39,115 bases of DNA from PALSA-505 sp036495485 (GTDB lineage: Bacteria > Actinomycetota > Actinomycetes > Streptosporangiales > Streptosporangiaceae). Shown here piece after piece: positions 23,375-31,956 of the stretch. Within the stretch, counting starts at the first letter, position 1, and every line of letters begins with the position of its first letter. The notes under the pieces are model-generated. The model was not told the DNA's origin. It worked only from the letters and a program-made list of their open reading frames with translations, and searched no databases. A program made the position numbers and the translations under genes. Location of the stretch: positions 1-39,115 of the forward strand of contig DASXMU010000312.1 of NCBI GenBank assembly GCA_036495485.1, in the 5' to 3' direction.

Positions 23375-24190
23375 GTGAGCCTTGTGACTACGCAAGCGGA
23401 GAAAGCGCGCCACTTCTTCTCGCTCCATCGGCCGGGGGAGCCGCTGCTGCTGCCCAACCCGTGGGATCTGGGGTCGGCCCGGGTGCTCGCCTCGCTCGGC
23501 TTCCGTGCGCTGGCGACGACGAGCAGCGGCATGGCCATGTCGATGGGCCGCAACGACGGGTCGGTCAGCAGGGACGAGGCGCTGGAGCACGCGCGCAGCA
23601 TCGCCGGCGGCACCGGGCTGCCGGTGTCGGCCGACCTGGAGCACGGGTTCGCCGACGACCCGGCCGGCGTCGCGGAGACGGTGCGGCTGGCCATCGAGAC
23701 CGGGCTGGCCGGCTGCTCCATCGAGGATTCCACCGGCTCACCGGATGATCCCATCTACCGGATCGGCCTGGCCGCCGACCGGGTCACCGCGGCAGCCGAG
23801 GCCGCCCATGCCGGTGCGGTGCCGTTCGTGCTCACCGCGCGGTCGGAGAACTACCTGCACGGCAGGCCAGATCTGGCCGACACGATCGCAAGGCTGCAGG
23901 CGTTCCAGGAGGCGGGCGCGGACGTGCTCTACGCCCCCGGCCTGACCAGCCTGGCCGACATCCGCCAGGTCGTCGCGTCGGTGGACCGGCCGGTCAACGT
24001 CCTGGCCATGCCGGCCGTCCCGCCGGTCACCGAGCTGGCTGCGGCCGGGGTCGCCAGGATTTCGGTCGGCGGCGCGTTCTTCTACGTCGCCTACAGCGCC
24101 CTCGCCGACGCCGCCACCGAACTGCGCGACAGCGGCACCTTCGGCTACGGCGCCGCTCGCCTCAACCCCGTCCTGAGCGCCGCGTTCTGA
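23375..24190 (+). CDS. Isocitrate lyase/PEP mutase superfamily protein
   Basis: Predicted enzyme of the PEP mutase/isocitrate lyase fold that makes or breaks C-C or P-C bonds next to a carboxylate; closest in pattern to oxaloacetate decarboxylase/2-methylisocitrate lyase-like proteins. PLLLPNPWDLGSARVLASLG and TTSSGMAMSMGRNDG near the start, the metal-binding SADLEHGF and IEDSTG motifs, and a TARSENYLHG loop are all typical. The KKCGH catalytic loop of true isocitrate lyases is absent, so it is not one. GTG at 23375 has GGAGGGGG eight bases upstream; 271 residues result. It stands alone, divergent from fasR, with a strong terminator after it. Substrate unknown. Confidence 0.82.
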   Translation: MSLVTTQAEKARHFFSLHRPGEPLLLPNPWDLGSARVLASLGFRALATTSSGMAMSMGRNDGSVSRDEALEHARSIAGGTGLPVSADLEHGFADDPAGVAETVRLAIETGLAGCSIEDSTGSPDDPIYRIGLAADRVTAAAEAAHAGAVPFVLTARSENYLHGRPDLADTIARLQAFQEAGADVLYAPGLTSLADIRQVVASVDRPVNVLAMPAVPPVTELAAAGVARISVGGAFFYVAYSALADAATELRDSGTFGYGAARLNPVLSAAF

Positions 24191-24215
24191 GCTAGGCACG
24201 TTCTGCGCCAGGCAA

Positions 24216-24261
24216 CCGCGAAGGCCTTCCGGTACGTGCACGCACCGGAAGGCCTTCGCGG
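24216..24261. terminator. Strong bidirectional terminator hairpin
   Basis: CCGCGAAGGCCTTCCGGT (24216-24233) and its exact reverse complement (24244-24261) form an 18-bp stem with a 10-nt loop. It lies between the convergent PEP mutase-family and NHL-repeat genes and can stop both transcripts. Confidence 0.9.
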
Positions 24262-24271
24262 ATCTGCGAAC

Positions 24272-26728
24272 TCAGCCGGCCAGCTCCCGGATCCGGCTGT
24301 TGGAGGTGTCGGCGATCAGCAGGCTTCCACCCGGCCCGGTGGCCACGCCGTCGGGCTTGGACAGCTCGGCCTTGGGGCCAGCGCCGCCGTCCCCGGAGAA
24401 CCCGTGGCCACCACGGCCGGCGACGACGTAAGTGTGCCCGGCGGTCATCGCGATGCCGTAGAACGTGCCGCTGGTCTCGGCTATCACCTGGACCTGGGCG
24501 CCACCGGTGTCGGCGATGACCAGGTTGCCCGCGCCGTCCACTGCTACAGCAGCAGGCAGGTCGTCATTCGCGACGGCGTAGATATGCCCGGCGGTCATCG
24601 CTATGCCGTAGAACTTTCCCGTTGTGTTGGCCACCACCCGCACCTCGTTGTCCGCGGTGTCGGCGATGACCAGGTTGCCCGCGCTGTCCACGGCGACACC
24701 GTCCGGCCGCTCCAGCGAGGCCTTGGTGCCAAGGCCGCCGTCCCCAAGGCCGCCGGTGCGGCCGCCCCCCGCGACGTCGTAGATGTCGCCGGCGGTCATC
24801 GCGATGCCGTAGTACGTGCCCGGGCGCTCGGCCACCACGCGGACCCGGTTGTTCCCGGTGTCGGCGATCACCAGGTTGCCTGACCCCCTGGCCACGGCCA
24901 CTCCGTGTGGCACCTTCATCCTGGCGTCGAGGGCCGGGCCGCCGTCCCCGGAGTGCCCGGGGATCCCGCTGCCCGCGAGCCCGTAGATGAACCCGGCGCG
25001 CATGCTCTGGCCGTAGAACGTGCCCATCCGCACGGCGACGATCTGCACCTGGTCGTCGTCGCCGACGGTCAGCAGGTTGCCGGATGGGTCCACGGCCACG
25101 CCGTCCGGCAGGATCATGTCTGTCTTGGTGCCGGGCACGCCGTTCGAGGGATTCGAGGTACCGCCGTCGCCGGCGATGGTGTAGATGTCTCCCGCTGTCA
25201 TCGCCCGCCCGAAGAACGTGCCGGTGCTGCCCGCCACGACCCGGATCCGCAGGTTGGCGGTGTCAGCGATCAGCAGGTCGCCGGCGCTGTCGGTGGCCGC
25301 GCCGCGCGGCGCGAACACCTGGGCCGCGGTGGCCGGGCCGCCGTCGCCGTTGAACCCCGCGTCGTCGCCGCCGCCGGGCAGCTGTGATGTGCTGCCGGCG
25401 ATGGTGTAGATGTCCCCGGCGGTCATCGACTTCCCGTAGTAGGTGCCGGTGTTTTCGGCCACCACCCGGATGAGGCTGTTTCCGCTGTCGGAGATGACCA
25501 CGTTGCCCGCGTCGTCCAGCCCCACGGCATCCGGCTGATCCAGCGTCGCCCGGGTGGCCGGCCCGCCGTTGCCGGTGTGCCCGGAGCCGCCGTTCCCGGC
25601 GATGGTGTAGATGTCGCCCGCGGTCATCTGCCGCCCGTAGAAGGTGCCAGAGCGCGCGGCCACGACGCGGACCCGGTTGCTGGCAAAGTCGGCGATCACC
25701 AGGTTGCCGTGCGAGTCGAGCCGCAGGCCAGCCGGGTTCAGGCCGGCCTTGGTGGCGGGGCCGCCGTCGCCGGAGAACCCGAAGCTGCCGTTGCCGGCGA
25801 TGGTGTAGATGTCTCCCGCCGTCATCGCCCGCCCGTAGAACGTGCCTGTGCTGCCCGCCACGACCCGGATCCGGTTGCTACCGGTGTCGGCGATGAGCGC
25901 GTTGCCCGTGCTGTCGGCCGCGACGCCACTCGGCTCGTTCAGTTCGGCCTTGGTGGCCGTGCCGCCGTCGCCGGTGTGCCCGGCGGTGCCGTTCCCGGCG
26001 ATGGTGTAGACGTCCCCGGCGGTCATCGCGATCCCGTAGAACGTCCCCGTGCGTTCGGCCACCACCCGCACCCGCTCGTTGCCGATCTGGATGAAGGCCC
26101 GGTTGTCGGGGATCACCAGGTTGCCCGCCGGGTCCACCGCCACGTCTTCGGCGTCGAAGAACTCGGCCTTGGTGGCCGTGCCGCCGTCGCCGGCGAATCC
26201 CTCATGGCCGTCGCCCGCCACCCGGTAGATGTGCTTGGCGTTCATCGCCTGGCCGTAGAACGTGCCGGTGGTGTGCGCCACCACCGAGACGGTCGTGCGG
26301 GTGGCGATCACCAGGTTGCCCTGCTGGTCGATCGCGGCTCCGCACAGGCCCAGATCCGCCTGCGTCGCCAGCCCGCCAAATCCCGGCGGCCCGGCCTCAC
26401 CGGTACCCGCGACGGTCGTCAGGAAGCCGGACTGCTCGTTCACGTCCCGCAGCCCGCCCGAGCCGATGTACAGGTCCGGCCCGGCCGCCGCCATCGGGCA
26501 CCCACCCAAGGGAAACCCGATCGTGGTGGCCTGGGCCGGGCCACCTACCCCGCCAGCCACCGTCGAGATCGTCCCGGCCCTGGCAGCGAACGGCCCGCCG
26601 CCCGGCGGCGCCGCACCGGCGGCGGGCTGTGCCGCCCAGGCCAGGCTCAGCGCCGCCGTCACCGCCAGCGGCACCGCTGCCCGCGTTAACACCCTGATCC
26701 CGATCCGCGCAGCATCCATCCAGGCCAT
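24272..26728 (-). CDS. Large secreted NHL-repeat beta-propeller protein
   Basis: 818 residues: a signal peptide (about 1-39, ending QPAAGAA), then about twelve NHL-type blades. Most blades follow a 64-67 residue unit: GTFYGRAMTAGDIYTIAGNG, GFSGDGGPATKA, a variable stretch, then GNLVIADTGSNRVRVVA. The spacing would fit two six-bladed propellers or one long array. Two blades lack the GDGG segment. The DNA of the unit is also well conserved, suggesting recent expansion by recombination. It probably works at the cell surface or is secreted; binding target unknown. ATG at 26728 with GAAAGG just upstream; an alternative ATG lies nine bases later. It separates aceE from fasR, which are adjacent in relatives. 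Confidence 0.83.
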   Translation of the reverse strand: MAWMDAARIGIRVLTRAAVPLAVTAALSLAWAAQPAAGAAPPGGGPFAARAGTISTVAGGVGGPAQATTIGFPLGGCPMAAAGPDLYIGSGGLRDVNEQSGFLTTVAGTGEAGPPGFGGLATQADLGLCGAAIDQQGNLVIATRTTVSVVAHTTGTFYGQAMNAKHIYRVAGDGHEGFAGDGGTATKAEFFDAEDVAVDPAGNLVIPDNRAFIQIGNERVRVVAERTGTFYGIAMTAGDVYTIAGNGTAGHTGDGGTATKAELNEPSGVAADSTGNALIADTGSNRIRVVAGSTGTFYGRAMTAGDIYTIAGNGSFGFSGDGGPATKAGLNPAGLRLDSHGNLVIADFASNRVRVVAARSGTFYGRQMTAGDIYTIAGNGGSGHTGNGGPATRATLDQPDAVGLDDAGNVVISDSGNSLIRVVAENTGTYYGKSMTAGDIYTIAGSTSQLPGGGDDAGFNGDGGPATAAQVFAPRGAATDSAGDLLIADTANLRIRVVAGSTGTFFGRAMTAGDIYTIAGDGGTSNPSNGVPGTKTDMILPDGVAVDPSGNLLTVGDDDQVQIVAVRMGTFYGQSMRAGFIYGLAGSGIPGHSGDGGPALDARMKVPHGVAVARGSGNLVIADTGNNRVRVVAERPGTYYGIAMTAGDIYDVAGGGRTGGLGDGGLGTKASLERPDGVAVDSAGNLVIADTADNEVRVVANTTGKFYGIAMTAGHIYAVANDDLPAAVAVDGAGNLVIADTGGAQVQVIAETSGTFYGIAMTAGHTYVVAGRGGHGFSGDGGAGPKAELSKPDGVATGPGGSLLIADTSNSRIRELAG

Positions 26729-26743
26729 CCTTTCGGTTGCATG

Positions 26744-26779
26744 ACCCGGCTGCGGCGCGCTGTCCCGCCGCAGCCGGGA
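26744..26779. terminator. Hairpin between aceE and the NHL-repeat gene
   Basis: CCCGGCTGCGGCG and CGCCGCAGCCGGG form a 13-bp stem with a short loop, 80 bases past the aceE stop and about 17 bases before the NHL gene start. It probably ends the aceE transcript. Confidence 0.65.
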
Positions 26780-26859
26780 AAACGTCTCCTCAACTCTCTC
26801 AGACGCGCAACCGCTGCCCCCGGATGTCCGCTCAGGTTCAAAAAGACCCCCGGCACCTG

Positions 26860-29652
26860 TCAGGGCGCGAGCGCCTCGCTGACCGTGACGTCGAGCTTGT
26901 ACTTCCTGATCGCCTGCTCGAGCGCTTCCGGCTTGACCTCGCCGCTCCTGACCAGCTCGCCGAGCACGGCCAGGGTGATCGACTCGGCGTCCACGTGGAA
27001 GAACCTGCGGGCGGCCGGCCTGGTATCGGAGAAGCCGTATCCGTCGGTGCCCAGCGAGGTGAACGGCATGGGTACCCAGCGGGCGATCTGGTCGGGCACC
27101 GCCTTGATCCAGTCGCTCACCGCGACCGCGGGCCCCGGCTCGCCGCTCAGCACCCTGGTGACGTAGGGCACCTGCTGCTCAGCGTCGGGGTGCAGCAGGT
27201 TGTGCTCCTCGCAGCGGAGCGCCTCCCTGCGCAGCTCGGTCCAGGAGGTGGCCGACCACACGTCGGCGGCCACTCCCCAGTCCTCGGCCAGCAGCTCCTG
27301 CGCCGCGAGCGCCGACCGGACGGCGATGCCAGACGCGAGGATCTGCGCCCGCGGCGGCTGCCCCGCGCCACCGCCGGGGGCGGGAGCCGCGGCGGCGGAA
27401 GCCACGGCGGCGGCCCGGTACCGGTACAGGCCGCGCAGGATCGCCTCCCGCAGCGCCTCCCGGCCGCCGGGGAAGTCGCCGGGCTCGGCCGGCTGCGGGT
27501 AGGGCTCGTTGTACACGGTCAGGTAGTAGAAGATGTCCTCGCCGGCCAGGTGCCCCTCGCTGCTGCCGTACATCCGGCGCAGCCCGTCGGGGACGATGTA
27601 GGCCAGCTCGTAGGCCCAGGCCGCATCGTAGGCCAGGCAGGCCGGGCTGACCGAGGCGAGCAGCAGCGAGTGCCCGTCGTTGTGCTGCAGGCCCTCGCCG
27701 GCCAGCGTGGTCCGGCCCGCCGTGGCGCCGAGCAGGAAGCCGCGGCCGAGCTGGTCGCCGAGCGCCCACATCTGGTCGCCGGTGCGCTGGAAGCCGAACA
27801 TCGAGTAGAACACGTACACCGGGATCATCGGCGTGCCGTGCGTCGCGTAGGCCGTGCCGGTGGCGATTACCGACGCCATCGCGCCCGACTCGCTGATGCC
27901 CTCGTGCAGGATCTGGCCCTGGCTGGACTCCTTGTAGGACAGCAGCAGGTTGCGGTCCACCGCCTCGTAGGTCTGGCCGTGCGGCGAGTAGATCTTCGCG
28001 GTCGGGAACAGCGAGTCCATGCCGAAGGTGCGCGCCTCGTCCGGGATGATCGGCACGAACCGCTGGCCGATCCCGGGCTCCTTCATCAGGTCCTTGAGCA
28101 GCCGGACGAACGCCATCGTGGTGGCCACCGGCTGCTTGCCCGACCCCTTGCGCAGGTCCTCGTAGACCCGCTCGGCGGGCAGCGGCACCGGCCGGGAGCG
28201 GACCACGCGCCTGGGCAGGAAGCCGCCGAGGGCGGCCCGCCGCTCGCGCATGTACTGGATCTCGTCGGAGTCCTCGCCCGGGTGGTAGTAGGGCGGCAGC
28301 TCGGCCTCGAGGGCCTCGTCCGGGATCGGCAGGTACAGCCGGTCCCGGAACATCTTCAGCTCGGCCACGGTGAGCTTCTTCATCTGGTGCGTGGCGTTGC
28401 GCGCCTCGAAGTCGGGGCCGAGCGTCCAGCCCTTGATCGTGTGGGCGAGGATCACCGTCGGCTGGCCCTCGTGCTCGCTGGCCGCCTTGAATGCCGCGTA
28501 CACCTTGCGGTAGTCGTGCCCGCCGCGGGACAGGGTGCGGAGCTGGTCGTCGGTGAGCGGCTCGGCCATCGCACGCAGCCGCAGGTCGTCGCCGAAGAAG
28601 TGCTCGCGGATGTAGGCGCCGGACTCCACGCTGTAGGTCTGGAACTGGCCGTCCGGCGTGGTGTTCATCTTGTTGACCAGGACGCCGTCGGTGTCGTTGG
28701 CCAGCAGCTGGTCCCAGTCGCGGCCCCAGATCACCTTGATCACGTTCCAGCCGGCACCGCGGAAGAACGCCTCCAGCTCCTGGATGATCTTGCCATTGCC
28801 GCGCACCGGGCCGTCAAGCCGCTGCAGGTTGCAGTTGATCACGAAGGTGAGGTTGTCCAGCTCTTCCCGGGCGGCCATGCCGATCGCGCCGAGCGCCTCG
28901 GGCTCGTCCATCTCGCCGTCGCCCAGGAACCCCCACACGTGCGACCGGCTGGTGTCCTTGATCTCCCTGGCCAGCAGGTAGCGGTTGAACCGGGCCTGGT
29001 AGATCGCGTTGATCGCGCCGAGGCCCATGGAGACGGTGGGGAACTCCCAGAAGTCGGGCATGAGCCGGGGGTGCGGGTAGGAGGGCAGCCCGCCACCGGG
29101 GTGCGACAGCTCCTGGCGGAACCCGTTGAGCTGGTCCTCGCTCAGCCGTCCCTCCAGGTATGCCCGCGCGTAGATACCGGGGGCGGCGTGCCCCTGGAAG
29201 AACACCTGGTCGCCGGACTCGCCGTGGTCCTTGCCGCGGAAGAAGTGGTTGAAGCCGACCTCGTAGAGGCTGGCCGCCGAGGCGTAGGTGGCGATGTGCC
29301 CGCCGACGCCGAGGCCCGGCCGGTTGGCCCGGGAGACCATGACGGCGGCGTTCCACCGGATGTAGGCGCGGATGCGGCGCTCGATGTACTCGTCGCCGGG
29401 GAACCAGGGCTCGCGCTCTGGCGAGATCGTGTTGATGTAGTCGGTGCTGCGCAGGCCGGGCACGCCGACCTGCTGCTCGCGGGCCCGTTCGAGCAGGCTG
29501 AGCATGATGTAGCGGGCCCGGGCCCGGCCGCGGGTGCGCACGACCGTGTCAAAGGACTCGACCCATTCGCGGGTCTCATCCGGGTCGATATCGGGGAGCT
29601 GGGTGGGTAGCCCGTCGCTGATGATCGAGTAACGCTGGCGTCCGGAGGCCAC
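26860..29652 (-). CDS. aceE: Pyruvate dehydrogenase E1 component (homodimeric, AceE)
   Basis: Thiamine diphosphate-dependent E1 subunit that decarboxylates pyruvate and acetylates the lipoyl domain of E2. About 930 residues, the size of homodimeric AceE. The early block GVGGHIATYASAASLYEVGF, the thiamine/magnesium motif GDGEMDEPEALGAIG ... INCNLQRLDGPV, HTIKGWTLG, and GHSLLLASVSPACLAYD are all clear. GTG at 29652 begins the family start (SGRQRYSIISDGLPTQLPD); the open frame continues upstream to 29796 without coding character, and the Shine-Dalgarno is weak. Next to DUF3052 and the AhpE-like gene on the other strand as in other actinobacteria. E2 and E3 are not in this window. Confidence 0.95.
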   Translation of the reverse strand: MASGRQRYSIISDGLPTQLPDIDPDETREWVESFDTVVRTRGRARARYIMLSLLERAREQQVGVPGLRSTDYINTISPEREPWFPGDEYIERRIRAYIRWNAAVMVSRANRPGLGVGGHIATYASAASLYEVGFNHFFRGKDHGESGDQVFFQGHAAPGIYARAYLEGRLSEDQLNGFRQELSHPGGGLPSYPHPRLMPDFWEFPTVSMGLGAINAIYQARFNRYLLAREIKDTSRSHVWGFLGDGEMDEPEALGAIGMAAREELDNLTFVINCNLQRLDGPVRGNGKIIQELEAFFRGAGWNVIKVIWGRDWDQLLANDTDGVLVNKMNTTPDGQFQTYSVESGAYIREHFFGDDLRLRAMAEPLTDDQLRTLSRGGHDYRKVYAAFKAASEHEGQPTVILAHTIKGWTLGPDFEARNATHQMKKLTVAELKMFRDRLYLPIPDEALEAELPPYYHPGEDSDEIQYMRERRAALGGFLPRRVVRSRPVPLPAERVYEDLRKGSGKQPVATTMAFVRLLKDLMKEPGIGQRFVPIIPDEARTFGMDSLFPTAKIYSPHGQTYEAVDRNLLLSYKESSQGQILHEGISESGAMASVIATGTAYATHGTPMIPVYVFYSMFGFQRTGDQMWALGDQLGRGFLLGATAGRTTLAGEGLQHNDGHSLLLASVSPACLAYDAAWAYELAYIVPDGLRRMYGSSEGHLAGEDIFYYLTVYNEPYPQPAEPGDFPGGREALREAILRGLYRYRAAAVASAAAAPAPGGGAGQPPRAQILASGIAVRSALAAQELLAEDWGVAADVWSATSWTELRREALRCEEHNLLHPDAEQQVPYVTRVLSGEPGPAVAVSDWIKAVPDQIARWVPMPFTSLGTDGYGFSDTRPAARRFFHVDAESITLAVLGELVRSGEVKPEALEQAIRKYKLDVTVSEALAP

Positions 29653-29932
29653 GCGGTGCCCTCGCCTTCCGTGCTGTCTGGCGGCTGTCGGCCGCCTTGT
29701 GTGATCTATGTTGTCCAGACCAATCGTGGTACCTGCGGGCCGCCAGCGCATCTCTACCGTTGGGTAACCTCGCACCGGGGCCCGCCTGCCGCACACCTTT
29801 CAGGTGCGGCCTTTCCCATGCCAGACTAGGTGTGCCCGGGAGCGGGTCAGGTCGAGAGAGGGCATGCATGCACGGGTGGGTTGGAAACTGGCTGCCCACG
29901 CGGGGGGCCGTAAAACCTTGCGGGTTGCCGCT

Positions 29933-30691
29933 GTGACCGGATGCTGCGCGAACGGCTCCTGCTGCTGTGCCCGCGAAGACGATCGGTGCGAATGCCCGCA
30001 CCCGATGGTCTCGGTGATCACCCCGACCTGGGAGCGCAACGAGCTGCTGCTCAACCGCTGCATTCCGTCGGTGCGGGTGCAGGACTACCCGAACGTCGAG
30101 CACATCATCGTCTCCGACGGCCCGGATCCCGGGCTGGCCGCGAGCATGGCCAAGCTGCGGCGCTGCGACCACGACGGCTGCCCGCGGTCCGGGCCGTGGT
30201 GCCAGCGGCTGCGCTACGACGAGCTGCCCGAGCATGCCAAGGGCGAGCACTGGGGCCACTACGCGCGCACCCGCGCTCTGGAACTGGCCCGCGGCGACTA
30301 CATCGGCTACCTCGACGACGACGATCTCTACCTGCCCCGGCACTGCAGCATCCTGGTGTCCGCGCTGAACGCCCACCCCGAGGCGGGGTTCGCCTTCAGC
30401 CAGATGCAGTGGGCCGACGGCACCTGGACGATCGGCCACGACGAGCCGTGGGAATGCGACATCGGCACACCGATGATCATGCACCGCCGCGAGGTCCTGC
30501 GGCACGGTGGCTGGGACCACGCGCACGAGGTGGAAGACTGGCGGCTGGTGGAGCGCTGGCTGGACGCCGGGGTGCAGTGGACGTTCGTGCCCAGGGTGAC
30601 GGTGATCATCTGGCCGGGTGCCATGGACTACGAGCCGCCCAGGTCCGACGAGCCGGACGATGACGACGAGCCCGCCGCCCAGCAGGCGTGA
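29933..30691 (+). CDS. Family 2 glycosyltransferase with Cys-rich N-terminus
   Basis: GT-A fold glycosyltransferase: MVSVITPTWERNELLLNRCI is the nucleotide-binding start, HIIVSDGPDP follows, and YIGYLDDDDLYLP contains the metal-binding Asp cluster; MIMHRREVLRHGGW is the acceptor-side region. The start is uncertain. ATG at 30005 is where most GT2 proteins begin; GTG at 29933 adds 24 residues with seven Cys (CC, CCC, C, C), and GC at third codon positions stays high there but falls further upstream. No good Shine-Dalgarno precedes either. More Cys lie in RRCDHDGCPRSGPWC, so a metal site is possible. It is divergent from aceE and leads a run of + genes. Sugar donor and acceptor unknown. Confidence 0.75.
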   Translation: MTGCCANGSCCCAREDDRCECPHPMVSVITPTWERNELLLNRCIPSVRVQDYPNVEHIIVSDGPDPGLAASMAKLRRCDHDGCPRSGPWCQRLRYDELPEHAKGEHWGHYARTRALELARGDYIGYLDDDDLYLPRHCSILVSALNAHPEAGFAFSQMQWADGTWTIGHDEPWECDIGTPMIMHRREVLRHGGWDHAHEVEDWRLVERWLDAGVQWTFVPRVTVIIWPGAMDYEPPRSDEPDDDDEPAAQQA

Positions 30692-30709
30692 TCGCGAGGA
30701 CGCTGCATC

Positions 30710-31120
30710 GTGAAGACCGAGTTGATCCGGCTGCGGACCGGCAGCCGCGAGACCGTCGTCGACATCACCGGGCAGTGCCAGCGGTTCGCGGCCGGTGCGG
30801 CGGCCGGCGGTGACGGGCTGCTGAACGTGTTCGTCCCGCACGCCACGGCCGGGCTGGCGATCATGGAGCTGGGCTCGGGCAGCGATCCCGACCTGCTGGC
30901 CGCGCTCCGCGAGCTGCTGCCCGCCGACGACCGCTGGCGGCACGCGCATGGGTCGCCCGGCCACGGCCGCAGCCACGTCATGCCCGCCCTCGTCGCGCCG
31001 TCGGTCACGCTGCCCGTGCTGGCCGGCCGGGTGGCGCTGGGCACTTGGCAGAGCGTCGCTCTGGTAGACCTCAACGTGGACAACCCGGATCGCGAGGTCC
31101 GGTTGTCTTTCCTTGGGTAA
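30710..31120 (+). CDS. YjbQ/UPF0047 family protein
   Basis: 136-residue protein of the YjbQ family (UPF0047), sometimes annotated as secondary thiamine-phosphate synthase. Family marks: FVPHATAGLAIMELG (His near strand 3), HGRSHVMPALVAPSVTLPV and the C-terminal LGTWQSVALVDLNVDNPDRE. GTG start at 30710 with GAGGA about ten bases upstream; it follows the glycosyltransferase by 18 bp and is probably co-transcribed. The true function of the family is poorly settled. Confidence 0.87.
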   Translation: MKTELIRLRTGSRETVVDITGQCQRFAAGAAAGGDGLLNVFVPHATAGLAIMELGSGSDPDLLAALRELLPADDRWRHAHGSPGHGRSHVMPALVAPSVTLPVLAGRVALGTWQSVALVDLNVDNPDREVRLSFLG

Positions 31121-31272
31121 ACGATGACTTCAGGATTCGCGGCAAATTGCCCCGGCAGTTTTTCCACGCGAGGGCGAATGACACTTGCGCGTGGCGCCGA
31201 CCCAGTGTGGACTGTCCCATCAAGTAGTGCCGACGAGGCCACGCCCGCCGGCGATTTCGAGGGAGGACGTCA

Positions 31273-31701
31273 TTGAGCGCGACCGCGGGCCAGGCGCAGG
31301 ATGCGCGCGGCCTGGACGAGCGGCTTGGCATCAAACCGGGCCACGTGGTGCAGGAACTCGGCTACGACGAGGACTGTGACGAGGACCTGCGCGACGCCAT
31401 CGCCGGTGTGAACGGCGTAGAACTGGTGGACGAGGAGTACGACGACGTCGTCGACGTAGTCTTGCTCTGGTGGCGGGACGGTGACGGTGACCTGGTCGAC
31501 GCCCTGGTCGACGCCGTGGCCCCGCTGGCGGACGGCGGGTACGTTTGGCTGCTGACCCCGAAGGCGGGCCGGGATGGCCATGTGGAACCGAGCGACATCG
31601 GCGAGTCCGCGCCGACAGCGGGCCTGTCCCAGACGTCCAGCCTCAGCGCAGGCCGCGACTGGTCGGGCACCAGGCTGGTCTCTCCGAAGGCCCGTAGATA
31701 A
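31273..31701 (+). CDS. DUF3052 family protein
   Basis: 142-residue acidic actinobacterial protein with DUF3052: ERLGIKPGHVVQELGYDEDC near the start, DVVLLWWRDGDGDLVDALVD in the middle, VWLLTPKAGRDGHVEPSDIG and the C-terminal LSAGRDWSGTRLVSPKARR. The TTG start at 31273 has GGAGGA seven bases upstream. In Streptomyces and Mycobacterium this gene also lies between aceE and an AhpE-like peroxiredoxin gene, which supports the orthology. Function unknown. Confidence 0.9.
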   Translation: MSATAGQAQDARGLDERLGIKPGHVVQELGYDEDCDEDLRDAIAGVNGVELVDEEYDDVVDVVLLWWRDGDGDLVDALVDAVAPLADGGYVWLLTPKAGRDGHVEPSDIGESAPTAGLSQTSSLSAGRDWSGTRLVSPKARR

Positions 31702-31817
31702 CAGTCACGACGGGGATTCGTGGGTGTTGCGGCGATAGCCCGCGCCCGTGCGCTGGAAGATAACCAGAAGTTCAGCGGCGCGTGGCACACTTGACTGCGC
31801 CCAATGGTGGGAAGCGA

Positions 31818-31930
31818 CTGTGAGGGTTCTTCAAGACCGGCCAGCGAGGGCAGGCGATGTGGGCCTGCCCGAGTGCCGGTGCAGGTGGCACGGCGGCAAC
31901 CGGATTGGGTGTCTTGAAGAACCCGAACTT
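31818..31930 (+). promoter_or_regulatory. Candidate structured RNA leader (copy E1) upstream of the peroxiredoxin gene
   Basis: CTGTGA, then GGGTTCTTCAAGAC (31824-31837), and 73 bases later its exact reverse complement GTCTTGAAGAACCC (31911-31924), then GAACTT. Inside, GGGCAGGC/GCCTGCCC (31848-31855 / 31863-31870) and TGCCGGTGC...GCAC..CGGCA (31874-31898) make two good hairpins, so the whole folds as a three-way junction. The right edge is 32 bases before the peroxiredoxin ATG. It aligns without gaps to element 7022-7133 at the edges and closing stem, with four compensated base-pair changes out of six. No T-tract follows, so it does not look like a simple terminator. Confidence 0.6.
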
Positions 31931-31956
31931 CAATAAGACACGGAAGGGAACCCGGT

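Noticed and set aside
23375..24190. True isocitrate lyase or phosphonate-forming PEP mutase
   Set aside because: The KKCGH loop of isocitrate lyase is absent and there are no phosphonate genes nearby; only the superfamily can be supported.
26737..29610. A 957-codon plus-strand frame opposite aceE
   Set aside because: Long only because GC-rich codons avoid stops on the opposite strand; the minus strand encodes full-length AceE.
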